From: Candidatus Omnitrophota bacterium
GTDB taxonomy: Bacteria > Omnitrophota > Gorgyraeia > Gygaellales > Profunditerraquicolaceae
DNA: 6,436 nucleotides
Assembly (NCBI GenBank): GCA_028714055.1
Contig: JAQTNB010000072.1
Span: 1 to 6,436 of the forward strand
Direction of reading: 5' to 3'
The notes under the pieces are model-generated. The model did no database searches and was not told the origin of the DNA. It was given only the letters and a program-made list of their open reading frames with translations. Below, one piece after another: positions 1 to 5,922 of this stretch; position 1 is the stretch's first letter; every line of letters begins with the position of its first letter. The position numbers and the translations under genes were made by a program.

Positions 1-1
1 G

Positions 2-943
2 GAGGTCCCGCGCCATGAAGAGGAGATGAAGGCCGCGGAGATAGACAGGTTTTTCAGCCGCAACAACCGCATCCTGTGGTTGAATATCGGCGGAGGAGAG
101 ATCTGCCTGCGCGAAGACCTTTCCGAGATCATCGGCATCATTTACAAGAGGCTCCCGCATCTTGTGCTTTTGGATTTTGCCACGACCGGATATTTCAAGG
201 ATAAGGTGCTGCGGCTGGCAGAGGAGATCGCCCGCCAAAAACCGCGCAAAGTCTTGATCACGGTAAGCCTTGACGGGCCAAAGGGCATTCATGAGCGCCT
301 CAGGGGGGTTGCCGGCTCCTGGGAGAAGGCGGTAGAGACCTTCAGGGGGCTTCAAGCCTTTGAGCGTTTCGGCATCAAGCCGTATTTCGGCTTTACCGTT
401 AACCGCGAGAATGCGGATTCTTTCTTTGAGACGGTCGAAGAGGTAAAAAAGGCCGTTCCCGGCATCACGTTAAGCGATTTTCACCTCAACCTTGCGCAGG
501 TTTCTCCGGTGTATTACCGTAATGAAGGATTCCTGGATAAGGAATGGGCATTTGCCGAGCGCCAAAAAATAATTGCGCTTTTGCGTGCTTTTCTCGCGGC
601 AAAAGACAAAGGTCATCCGGTGATCTCGTTTTTGGAGAATACCTATCAGAAAAAGCTCAAGGCTTACCTTGCGAGCCGGCGCACGCCGCTTCCCTGTAAG
701 GCGCTTTCGTCATCCTGTTTTATCGACCCGTACTGGAACGTTTACCCTTGCGTGAGCCATGATCTCCCCATGGGGGACCTGCGCGCATGCGATTTTGACC
801 TCCGGAAGATATGGGAAACTCCCGCTGCCGTCAAGGCGCGTTGCGATATCGGCAAGGGACTCTGCCCGCACTGCTGGACCCCTTGCGAGGCATATCAGAC
901 GATATTCGGAAATTTGGCGAAAAGCATTTTCAATTCCGCTTGA
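2..943 (+). CDS. Radical SAM protein with SPASM-like C-terminal cysteine cluster (5' end outside window)
   Basis: The frame is open from position 2, before the first ATG at 26, so the gene starts upstream; eight codons precede that Met. Numbering from it, GGGE (22-25) matches the GGE motif that contacts S-adenosylmethionine in radical SAM proteins, and SLDGP (81-85) matches a strand motif common in SPASM-type members. The CxxxCxxC motif that holds the catalytic 4Fe-4S cluster is not in the window; by family layout it should lie just upstream. The C-terminal part has cysteines at 224, 231, 242, 255, 273, 280, 283 and 287, including NVYPC and CPHCWTPC, which resembles a SPASM/twitch domain holding auxiliary Fe-S clusters. 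Such enzymes modify peptides or proteins, or act in cofactor or cell-surface biosynthesis. I cannot name the substrate. The downstream genes are probably a separate unit, since a promoter overlaps this stop codon. Family assignment is firm and the specific role unknown. Confidence 0.85.
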   Translation, partial: EVPRHEEEMKAAEIDRFFSRNNRILWLNIGGGEICLREDLSEIIGIIYKRLPHLVLLDFATTGYFKDKVLRLAEEIARQKPRKVLITVSLDGPKGIHERLRGVAGSWEKAVETFRGLQAFERFGIKPYFGFTVNRENADSFFETVEEVKKAVPGITLSDFHLNLAQVSPVYYRNEGFLDKEWAFAERQKIIALLRAFLAAKDKGHPVISFLENTYQKKLKAYLASRRTPLPCKALSSSCFIDPYWNVYPCVSHDLPMGDLRACDFDLRKIWETPAAVKARCDIGKGLCPHCWTPCEAYQTIFGNLAKSIFNSA

Positions 944-967
944 TAAAATAGCGCTCGCCGTTATAAT
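940..967 (+). promoter_or_regulatory. Sigma70-type promoter for the desulforedoxin-rubrerythrin unit
   Basis: TTGATA at 940-945 (five of six matches to the -35 consensus) and a perfect TATAAT at 962-967 are separated by 16 bases. Transcription would start near 974, giving a leader of about 23 bases before the start codon at 997. The -35 box overlaps the TGA stop (941-943) of the radical SAM gene, so the promoter begins inside the end of the upstream gene. No terminator is visible between them, so read-through from upstream is also possible. Promoter activity is inferred from sequence only. Confidence 0.7.
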
Positions 968-984
968 ACTATCCGGGTTGTACC

Positions 985-992
985 AAGGAGGT
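985..992 (+). promoter_or_regulatory. Strong ribosome binding site of the desulforedoxin-like gene
   Basis: AAGGAGGT is a perfect anti-16S match ending four bases before the ATG at 997. It is the main reason to accept this very short gene as real. The same octamer with the same spacing occurs before the rubrerythrin gene. Confidence 0.85.
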
Positions 993-996
993 ACCT

Positions 997-1122
997 ATGG
1001 CCGTAAAAAAAGAAGGCGAAAAATACAGGTGCAGCGTTTGCGGCAATGAAGTAACCGTTACCAAGGTGGGGGGAGGGACCCTGGTTTGTTGCGGCAAAGA
1101 TATGGAAAAACTTCAGGATTAA
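997..1122 (+). CDS. Desulforedoxin-like small iron protein (41 aa)
   Basis: This 41-residue protein carries YRCSVCGN (10-17) and a GGGTLVCCG stretch (25-33), giving iron ligands C12, C15, C31 and C32. This is the CxxC...CC pattern of desulforedoxin and of the N-terminal domain of desulfoferrodoxin, which bind one iron through four cysteine sulfurs. The length fits free-standing desulforedoxin (about 36 residues in Desulfovibrio gigas). The superoxide reductase domain that follows in desulfoferrodoxin is absent: the reading frame stops and the next gene begins 17 bases later. The likely role is cytoplasmic one-electron transfer. It lies between a strong promoter and the rubrerythrin gene, so an electron donor role for rubrerythrin is a reasonable inference but not shown. 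It is easily missed by gene callers because of its length. Confidence 0.9.
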   Translation: MAVKKEGEKYRCSVCGNEVTVTKVGGGTLVCCGKDMEKLQD

Positions 1123-1127
1123 CCGAG

Positions 1128-1135
1128 AAGGAGGT
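1128..1135 (+). promoter_or_regulatory. Ribosome binding site fixing the rubrerythrin start at 1140
   Basis: AAGGAGGT ends four bases before the ATG at 1140. A longer in-frame reading from an ATG at 1086 would overlap the preceding gene, has no such site and adds 18 residues not expected in rubrerythrins. The start at 1140 is therefore preferred. Confidence 0.85.
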
Positions 1136-1139
1136 CAAG

Positions 1140-1718
1140 ATGGAAAAATCGATCAAAGGGACACGCACGGAAAAGAACCTGCTGGCTGCTTTTGCCGGAG
1201 AAGCGCAGGCGCGCACCAGATATACCTATTTCGCCAGCGCCGCCCGCAAGGAAGGGTATGAGCAGATCGCCAATATCTTTATGGAGACCGCGGAAAATGA
1301 AAAGGAGCACGCCAAGGTGTTCTTTAAGTATCTTGAAGGAGGGGATGTCGAGATCACTGCCGCGTATCCTGCGGGAATGATCAAAGACACCAAGTCTAAC
1401 CTTGAGGCCGCGGCAGCCGGAGAAAACCTGGAATGGACGTCGATCTACCAGGATTTCGGCAAGGTTGCCAAGGAGGAAGGGTTTGCCGATGTCGCCCGTT
1501 CCTTTGAGCAGATATCCAAGGTCGAGAAGTTCCACGAAGCCCGGTACCGCAAGCTCATCGGCAACATAGCCGGCGCGGAAGTCTTTAAGAAGAAATCGCC
1601 GGTAAAGTGGCATTGCATTAACTGCGGCTACGTATTTGAAGGCAATGAAGCGCCGAAAGAATGCCCGGCCTGCAAGCACCCGCAGGCATTTTACGAGGTC
1701 CTGGCGGAGAATTTCTAA
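1140..1718 (+). CDS. rbr: Rubrerythrin
   Basis: Rubrerythrin is a cytoplasmic non-haem iron protein that reduces hydrogen peroxide to water in anaerobes. The 192-residue length is typical. Residues 1 to about 145 form the ferritin-like four-helix di-iron domain, with candidate ligands E21, E54 and H57 (ENEKEH), E95, E98, and E129 with H132 (EKFH). Residues about 155-192 form the rubredoxin-like domain with C159, C162, C175 and C178 (CINCG and CPAC). All expected iron ligands are present, so the enzyme looks intact. It is co-directional with the desulforedoxin-like gene 17 bases upstream, and its stop codon directly abuts the transporter start, indicating one transcript. The promoter at 940-967 probably drives it. 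I looked for a PerR box there and found only half of one, so the regulator is unknown. The identity is near certain. Confidence 0.97.
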   Translation: MEKSIKGTRTEKNLLAAFAGEAQARTRYTYFASAARKEGYEQIANIFMETAENEKEHAKVFFKYLEGGDVEITAAYPAGMIKDTKSNLEAAAAGENLEWTSIYQDFGKVAKEEGFADVARSFEQISKVEKFHEARYRKLIGNIAGAEVFKKKSPVKWHCINCGYVFEGNEAPKECPACKHPQAFYEVLAENF

Positions 1719-2993
1719 ATGTTTGACCCCAAGACAGCTTCGTTAGCAATATTCGTCTGCGCGTATTTGTTGTTTGTGGTCTTCAGCAGGCTGCGCACGG
1801 CCATCGCGGTTTGCGCAGCCTGTCTTTTACTGCTGGCCGGGGCGCTTTCCTGGAAAGACGCCTTTTGGGTGATCAACTGGAATGTGATGGGTATCTTCGT
1901 CGGGACCCTGGCTGTCGCGGATGTCTTTATGAAAAGCAGGGTGCCGGCCTACATCGCCGAGCTGATCGTGGATAAGGCTAAGAATACCGCCTGGGCGATC
2001 CTGTTTATCTGCGCGCTGACAGGCTTTATATCGGCGTTCGTGGAAAACGTGGCAACGGTCCTGATCGTGGCGCCGGTCGCCCTCTCCTTGGCAAAGAAGC
2101 TGAAGATCAACCCCATGAACATGATGATCGGCGTCGCCATCTCCAGTAACCTGCAGGGCGCGGCTACCCTGATCGGCGACCCTCCGAGCATGCTCCTGGG
2201 CGGTTTTGCCAGGATGAATTTCGGGGACTTCTTTTTTTATCGCGGCAAGCCGAGCATATTTTTCGCGGTTGAGTTAGGGGCGCTGGCTTCATTTTTAGTG
2301 CTGTACTTTCTTTTCAGGAAGCACAAAGAGAAGGCCCGGATCCTGGAAGTTGAAAAGATCAGGTCCTGGGTGCCGACCGTCATGCTGGCCGCGCTCATCG
2401 TCTCCTTGGCGCTTTCTTCTTTCTTTGTCTGCGGTTTTTCTTATATGGCGGGGATCATCTGCATGGCTTTCGGCATCATCGCTCTCATCTGGGAGAAGCT
2501 TGCCAATAAAGGAGCCATTATCAGAGGGTTGCGGGAGCTTGACTGGGATACCACGTTCTTCCTGGCCGCCATATTCATCCTGGTCGGGAGCCTTACGATG
2601 AACGGGTGGATCGAGGCTGCGGCAGGCTACCTTTCCGGGCTGGTAGGGAGCAATATCTTTTTTGGCTATACCCTGATCGTATTCCTGGCGGTTTTTCTCT
2701 CCGCCTTTGTCGATAATGTTCCCTTTCTTGCCGCGATGCTTCCGGTGGCGATCTCCATGTCTTCTAAGCTCGGAGTGGACCCGTCTTTATTCCTTTTCGG
2801 GCTTCTGATAGGGGCAAGCCTCGGAGGCAACATCACTCCGATCGGAGCTTCGGCAAATATCGTTACCTGCGGCCTGCTTAAGAAAGAAGGGTACGAGGTA
2901 AGATTCAAGGATTTTGTCAAGATCGGCCTGCCTTTTACGCTTGTCGCGGTGACTACGGCGTACCTCTTTGTATGGTTCGTCTGGAGCAAGTAA
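1719..2993 (+). CDS. ArsB/NhaD (IT) superfamily membrane transporter
   Basis: This 424-residue, strongly hydrophobic protein has about ten or more membrane segments. It shows the two-fold internal repeat of the ion transporter superfamily (ArsB, NhaD, CitM, P protein, SLC13): FISAFVENVATVL near 103-115 matches FLSAFVDNVPFLA near 326-338, and ATLIGDPPSM (149-158) matches NITPIGASAN (371-380). A charged cytoplasmic linker (about 200-216) separates the halves. GDPPSM and the EN/DN helices line the transport site in this family. Family members move Na+/H+, arsenite, or dicarboxylates and citrate; I cannot choose between these from sequence, and no arsR or arsC is nearby. The ATG directly follows the rubrerythrin TAA with no gap. 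Its ribosome site is at best the GGAG at 1706-1709 inside the preceding gene, so translational coupling to rubrerythrin is likely. Family is firm and substrate unknown. Confidence 0.88.
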   Translation: MFDPKTASLAIFVCAYLLFVVFSRLRTAIAVCAACLLLLAGALSWKDAFWVINWNVMGIFVGTLAVADVFMKSRVPAYIAELIVDKAKNTAWAILFICALTGFISAFVENVATVLIVAPVALSLAKKLKINPMNMMIGVAISSNLQGAATLIGDPPSMLLGGFARMNFGDFFFYRGKPSIFFAVELGALASFLVLYFLFRKHKEKARILEVEKIRSWVPTVMLAALIVSLALSSFFVCGFSYMAGIICMAFGIIALIWEKLANKGAIIRGLRELDWDTTFFLAAIFILVGSLTMNGWIEAAAGYLSGLVGSNIFFGYTLIVFLAVFLSAFVDNVPFLAAMLPVAISMSSKLGVDPSLFLFGLLIGASLGGNITPIGASANIVTCGLLKKEGYEVRFKDFVKIGLPFTLVAVTTAYLFVWFVWSK

Positions 2994-3034
2994 CTCCCGC
3001 CTCCAAAATTTGTAGAAAAAATTTAGTTAAAAAC

Positions 3035-3062
3035 TTGACAACCGATAAATATATGGTATCCT
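3035..3062 (+). promoter_or_regulatory. Promoter of the rex-hydrogenase operon
   Basis: A perfect -35 TTGACA (3035-3040) is followed after 16 bases by TATCCT (3057-3062), which matches TATAAT at four positions and is preceded by TG one base away (3054-3055), making an extended -10. Transcription would start near 3069. The Rex operator at 3074-3091 then lies over the first transcribed bases, so bound Rex would block initiation or escape. The region from 2994 to 3034 upstream is AT-rich and shows no convincing terminator. Confidence 0.7.
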
Positions 3063-3073
3063 TTAAGGTATTA

Positions 3074-3091
3074 TTGTGAAATAAATCACAA
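3074..3091 (+). promoter_or_regulatory. Rex operator (redox box)
   Basis: TTGTGAAATAAATCACAA is an inverted repeat with TTGTGA and TCACAA arms around a six-base AT spacer. The dyad extends to eight paired bases on each side (3072-3079 with 3086-3093). The known Rex consensus is TTGTGAA-n4-TTCACAA; this site differs at one inner position. It sits between the predicted start of transcription and the rex ATG at 3095, only three bases from the start codon. Because the gene it precedes encodes Rex, autoregulation by NADH/NAD+ ratio of rex and the hydrogenase genes behind it is strongly suggested. Confidence 0.92.
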
Positions 3092-3094
3092 TAC

Positions 3095-3727
3095 ATGATT
3101 ACGAATAAGAACTGCATAATCAGGCTTTCGCGCTACAAAAACTCCCTTTACAGGCTTCAGTCTTTGGGGTTTGTAAAAGTCTTTTCCGAGAACCTGGCTG
3201 ATGCCGTGGGAGTGACGGCAGCGCAGGTGCGCAAGGATTTTTCGCTCTTTGGTATTTCCGGGAACCGCCGCGGAGGTTATGAGATAGGCTCTTTACTTGA
3301 AAAGCTCAATACCATCCTCGGTAAGGACCAAGTGCAGAAAGTCGTCGTAGTCGGCGCGGGGCATCTGGGCGGCGCTTTGATGCGTTACAACGGATTTGAA
3401 AAAGAGGGGATCAAAATAGCGGCCTGTTTTGATATCGACCCTGCGACCTACGACAGGGCATCTAGAATCCCGGTTTTGCCCATCGAGGAGTTAAGGGCCT
3501 TTGTCAAGGATAACGCCATCAGGATCGGCATTATCGCGGTCCCTGATGTGGCCGCTGCCCAGGTTGCCGAGCAGATGAGCAATGCCGGGATCAGGGGGAT
3601 CTTGAACTTCGCCCCCATCAGGCTTAAAGTCCCGGAGGATGTGACCATTAATAACGTGAACCTCGAGCTGGAACTCGAGAATTTGATATATTTCGTCAAT
3701 ATCCTGAATAAAACAAAAGCTAAATAA
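3095..3727 (+). CDS. rex: Redox-sensing transcriptional repressor Rex
   Basis: Rex is a homodimeric DNA-binding protein that binds its operator when NAD+ is high and lets go when NADH accumulates. The 210 residues are the family's usual length. Residues 1 to about 75 form the winged-helix DNA-binding domain with the recognition region QVRKDFSLFG (44-53) and RGGY (59-62). The Rossmann domain follows, with GAGHLG (87-92) as the dinucleotide loop and CFDIDP (111-116) ending the second strand. The C-terminal helix (about 190-207) fits the domain-swapped dimer helix of the family. The start at 3095 is the only option: upstream the frame meets a TGA at 3077 with no earlier start codon, and no Shine-Dalgarno site is at the normal distance, unlike every other start in the window. 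It heads an operon with the hydrogenase genes, 15 bases before hndB. Confidence 0.96.
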   Translation: MITNKNCIIRLSRYKNSLYRLQSLGFVKVFSENLADAVGVTAAQVRKDFSLFGISGNRRGGYEIGSLLEKLNTILGKDQVQKVVVVGAGHLGGALMRYNGFEKEGIKIAACFDIDPATYDRASRIPVLPIEELRAFVKDNAIRIGIIAVPDVAAAQVAEQMSNAGIRGILNFAPIRLKVPEDVTINNVNLELELENLIYFVNILNKTKAK

Positions 3728-3742
3728 CGGGAGAGGGCTTTT

Positions 3743-4099
3743 ATGGCGACACCGCTTGAGATCATCAAGAAGAAACGCGCGGAAGCGATCAACAGGATCA
3801 CCAGCAAAGGATACCTTTCCACCAAGCGCGTGCATGTGGGGATGGCTACCTGCGAAATAGCCGCCGGCTCCAAAGATGTTATGGAGGTTTTCCAGGAAGC
3901 GATCAAGAAAGGCCTGACGGACGTGTATTTAAGCCAGAAGGGGTGCGCCGGCAGGTGCAACCTTGAGCCGACGGTGGAGGTCATAGAGGAAGGCAAGATC
4001 CCGGTCAAATACGGCAAGGTCACCCGGGAGATGGCACAGCAGATAGTCGAGCGCCACCTGAAAAAAGGCGAGATCATCAAAGAGTGGCTTATTAGATAG
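3743..4099 (+). CDS. hndB: HndB-like thioredoxin-fold [2Fe-2S] ferredoxin subunit
   Basis: This 118-residue protein resembles HndB of the NADP-reducing [FeFe]-hydrogenase of Desulfovibrio fructosovorans and similar small subunits beside bifurcating hydrogenases. Evidence is the HVGMATCEIAAGSKDV stretch (31-46), QKGCAGRCNLEPTVEV (65-80) and PVKYGKV (87-93), which fit a thioredoxin-like 2Fe-2S domain related to NuoE and to the N terminus of the next protein. Visible cysteines are C37, C68 and C72; a classical cluster of this type uses four (CxnC and CxxxC), so one ligand is missing or supplied otherwise. From memory, other HndB proteins also show this three-cysteine pattern. A GGGAG site at 3729-3733 precedes the ATG. 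Its place between rex and the flavoprotein subunit gene supports a role as electron carrier or assembly subunit of the hydrogenase complex in the cytoplasm. Confidence 0.85.
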   Translation: MATPLEIIKKKRAEAINRITSKGYLSTKRVHVGMATCEIAAGSKDVMEVFQEAIKKGLTDVYLSQKGCAGRCNLEPTVEVIEEGKIPVKYGKVTREMAQQIVERHLKKGEIIKEWLIR

Positions 4100-4118
4100 A
4101 AAGGGAGCGGATAGTTAG

Positions 4119-5909
4119 ATGCCCAGAGAATACGTTATCACGCTTTGCGACGGCCCTTCATGCATGCAGCAGAAGTCAAAAGAGCTGAAGGCCGCCATCG
4201 AAAAGGAACTTGAGAAACAGTCTTTATCCAATAAGGCGCGCATCAATATCTCCGGGTGCTTAGGCATGTGCAAGCAGGGGCCGGTGATGATCATCAACCC
4301 CAGCTACACCATTTACGGCAATGTCACGGAGAAAGACGTCCCCGAGATCATCACGGGGCACCTGGTCAAAAAACAGCCGGTCAAGCGCCTTATAATAGAG
4401 GAAGACCATCTCTATAACAGGTTTTTCAGGGTTTTCGGCGACGTCAATTTCTTCGGCAAACAGATGCGCATCGCGCTGCGGAACTGCGGCATCATAGACC
4501 CGGAGAGCATCGACGATTACCTTTCGGTCAGGGGGTATGAGGCGCTGGCAAAGGTCTTGACCGAGATGGCGCCCGCGCAGGTGATCGAGACGGTCAAGAA
4601 ATCCGGCTTACGCGGCAGAGGGGGAGCGGGGTTCCCGACCGGTATCAAGTGGGAGCTTACCGCGCGCGAGGTCAACGACGAGAAATTCGTCATCTGCAAC
4701 GCCGACGAAGGAGACCCCGGCGCCTTTATGAACCGCAGCACTATCGAGGGCGACCCGCACGCCGTTATCGAAGGGATGATCATCGGCGGCTATGCCATCG
4801 GTTCCCGCAAAGGCATCATTTATATCAGGGCAGAATACCCCTTGGCAGTGGAGAGGCTTAAAAGAGCGCTCGCCGATGCCAGACTGGGAGGGTTCCTGGG
4901 TCAAAACATCCTGGGTTCGGATTATTCATTCGATATCGAGATACGCCTGGGGGCAGGGGCTTTTGTCTGCGGAGAGGAAACCGCGCTCATCCATTCTATC
5001 GAAGGCCACCGCGGCATGCCAAGGCCGAGGCCCCCGTTTCCTTCGGTCCAGGGGCTTTTTGACAAACCCACGCTGATCAATAACGTGGAAACCTGGGCGA
5101 ATGTCCCCGTTATCATCATCGACGGTGCCGAATGGTTCAGTTCCATCGGCACGCAGAAAAGCAAGGGGACCAAGGTCTTTGCCTTGGCAGGCAAGATCAA
5201 CAATACGGGCCTGGTGGAAGTGCCCATGGGCACGACATTACGCGAGATCATCTATGATATAGGGGGAGGGATCCCCAATAACAAGACATTCAAGGCGGTG
5301 CAGACCGGGGGGCCATCCGGCGGATGCCTGTCAGCCGAATACCTGGATACCCCGATAGATTACGAATCGCTGGCAAAGGCAGGCTCTATCATGGGTTCGG
5401 GCGGCATGATCATCATCGACGAAGATTCCTGCATGGTGAATATCGCAAAGTTTTTCCTGGAATTCACGCAGAATGAGTCATGCGGCAAATGTACCCCCTG
5501 CAGGGAAGGGACCAAGCGCATGCTTGAGATCCTCACGCGCATCACCGAAGGCAAGGGCAAAGAAGGGGATATCGAGAAGCTGGAGCGGCTGGGCATGATG
5601 ATAAAGAAGGCTTCCTTGTGCGGCCTGGGCCAGTCTGCCCCTAACCCGGTCTTAAGCACGATCAAAAATTTCCGCGTGGAATACGAGGAGCATATCAGGG
5701 ACAAGAAGTGCCGCGCGCATTTCTGCACCGCGCTCCTGGCGTATGAGGTAAATGAAAAGTGTGTCGGCTGCGGCGCCTGCAAGAAGGCCTGCCCGGTCGG
5801 GGCGGTTTCAGGCACGCTGAAGAATAAACATGAGATAGATAAGGCAAAATGCGTCAGCTGCGGCGCCTGCTATAAAGTCTGCAAGTTCGGCGCCATTAAG
5901 AGATATTGA
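4119..5909 (+). CDS. hndC: NuoF-like flavoprotein subunit of NAD(P)-linked [FeFe]-hydrogenase (HndC/HydB)
   Basis: This 596-residue subunit oxidises or reduces NAD(P)H through FMN and passes electrons along Fe-S clusters to the hydrogenase subunit. Domains in order: a thioredoxin-like 2Fe-2S domain with C10, C15, C47 and C51 (CxxxxC, CxxxC); a NuoF core with the glycine-rich GRGGAGFPTG (166-175) and NADEGDPGAF (194-203), which bind NADH and FMN; a SLBB-type region in the middle; a 4Fe-4S site C455, C458, C461 and C501 (CGKCTPC and SLCGLG); and a C-terminal two-cluster ferredoxin with C548, C551, C554, C558 and C578, C581, C584, C588. This layout matches HydB of Thermotoga maritima and HndC of Desulfovibrio, where the complex can couple NADH and ferredoxin oxidation to H2 formation. 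NuoF of complex I lacks both added ends. An AAGGGAG site at 4101-4107 precedes the start, 19 bases after hndB. Which nucleotide is used, NADH or NADPH, is not decided. Confidence 0.93.
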   Translation: MPREYVITLCDGPSCMQQKSKELKAAIEKELEKQSLSNKARINISGCLGMCKQGPVMIINPSYTIYGNVTEKDVPEIITGHLVKKQPVKRLIIEEDHLYNRFFRVFGDVNFFGKQMRIALRNCGIIDPESIDDYLSVRGYEALAKVLTEMAPAQVIETVKKSGLRGRGGAGFPTGIKWELTAREVNDEKFVICNADEGDPGAFMNRSTIEGDPHAVIEGMIIGGYAIGSRKGIIYIRAEYPLAVERLKRALADARLGGFLGQNILGSDYSFDIEIRLGAGAFVCGEETALIHSIEGHRGMPRPRPPFPSVQGLFDKPTLINNVETWANVPVIIIDGAEWFSSIGTQKSKGTKVFALAGKINNTGLVEVPMGTTLREIIYDIGGGIPNNKTFKAVQTGGPSGGCLSAEYLDTPIDYESLAKAGSIMGSGGMIIIDEDSCMVNIAKFFLEFTQNESCGKCTPCREGTKRMLEILTRITEGKGKEGDIEKLERLGMMIKKASLCGLGQSAPNPVLSTIKNFRVEYEEHIRDKKCRAHFCTALLAYEVNEKCVGCGACKKACPVGAVSGTLKNKHEIDKAKCVSCGACYKVCKFGAIKRY

Positions 5910-5922
5910 AGAAAGGACCCCG

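Noticed and set aside
961..975. PerR box (TTATAAT-n-ATTATAA) at the rubrerythrin promoter
   Set aside because: Only the first half, TTATAAT, matches and it coincides with the -10 box. The second half is not present.
759..1049. Plus-strand frame of 96 codons spanning the radical SAM end and the desulforedoxin-like start
   Set aside because: It runs through two real genes in a different frame, is rich in Arg and Ser, and lacks a ribosome site or domain.
1086..1139. Longer rubrerythrin with an ATG at 1086 giving 18 extra N-terminal residues
   Set aside because: It overlaps the desulforedoxin-like gene in another frame, lacks a ribosome site, and the added residues do not belong to rubrerythrins. 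The ATG at 1140 has a perfect site.
2983..3030. Terminator after the transporter gene
   Set aside because: GGAG/CTCC (2983-2986 with 2994-2997) gives a four-base stem with no T-run, and the AAATTT repeats near 3006-3032 are AT-only. Neither forms a convincing intrinsic terminator.
3055..3071. Direct repeat GGTAT (3055-3059 and 3067-3071) and the short dyad CCTT-T-AAGG (3060-3068) between the -10 box and the Rex operator
   Set aside because: Both are four to five bases long in AT-rich sequence and are expected by chance; they do not match a regulator site I know.
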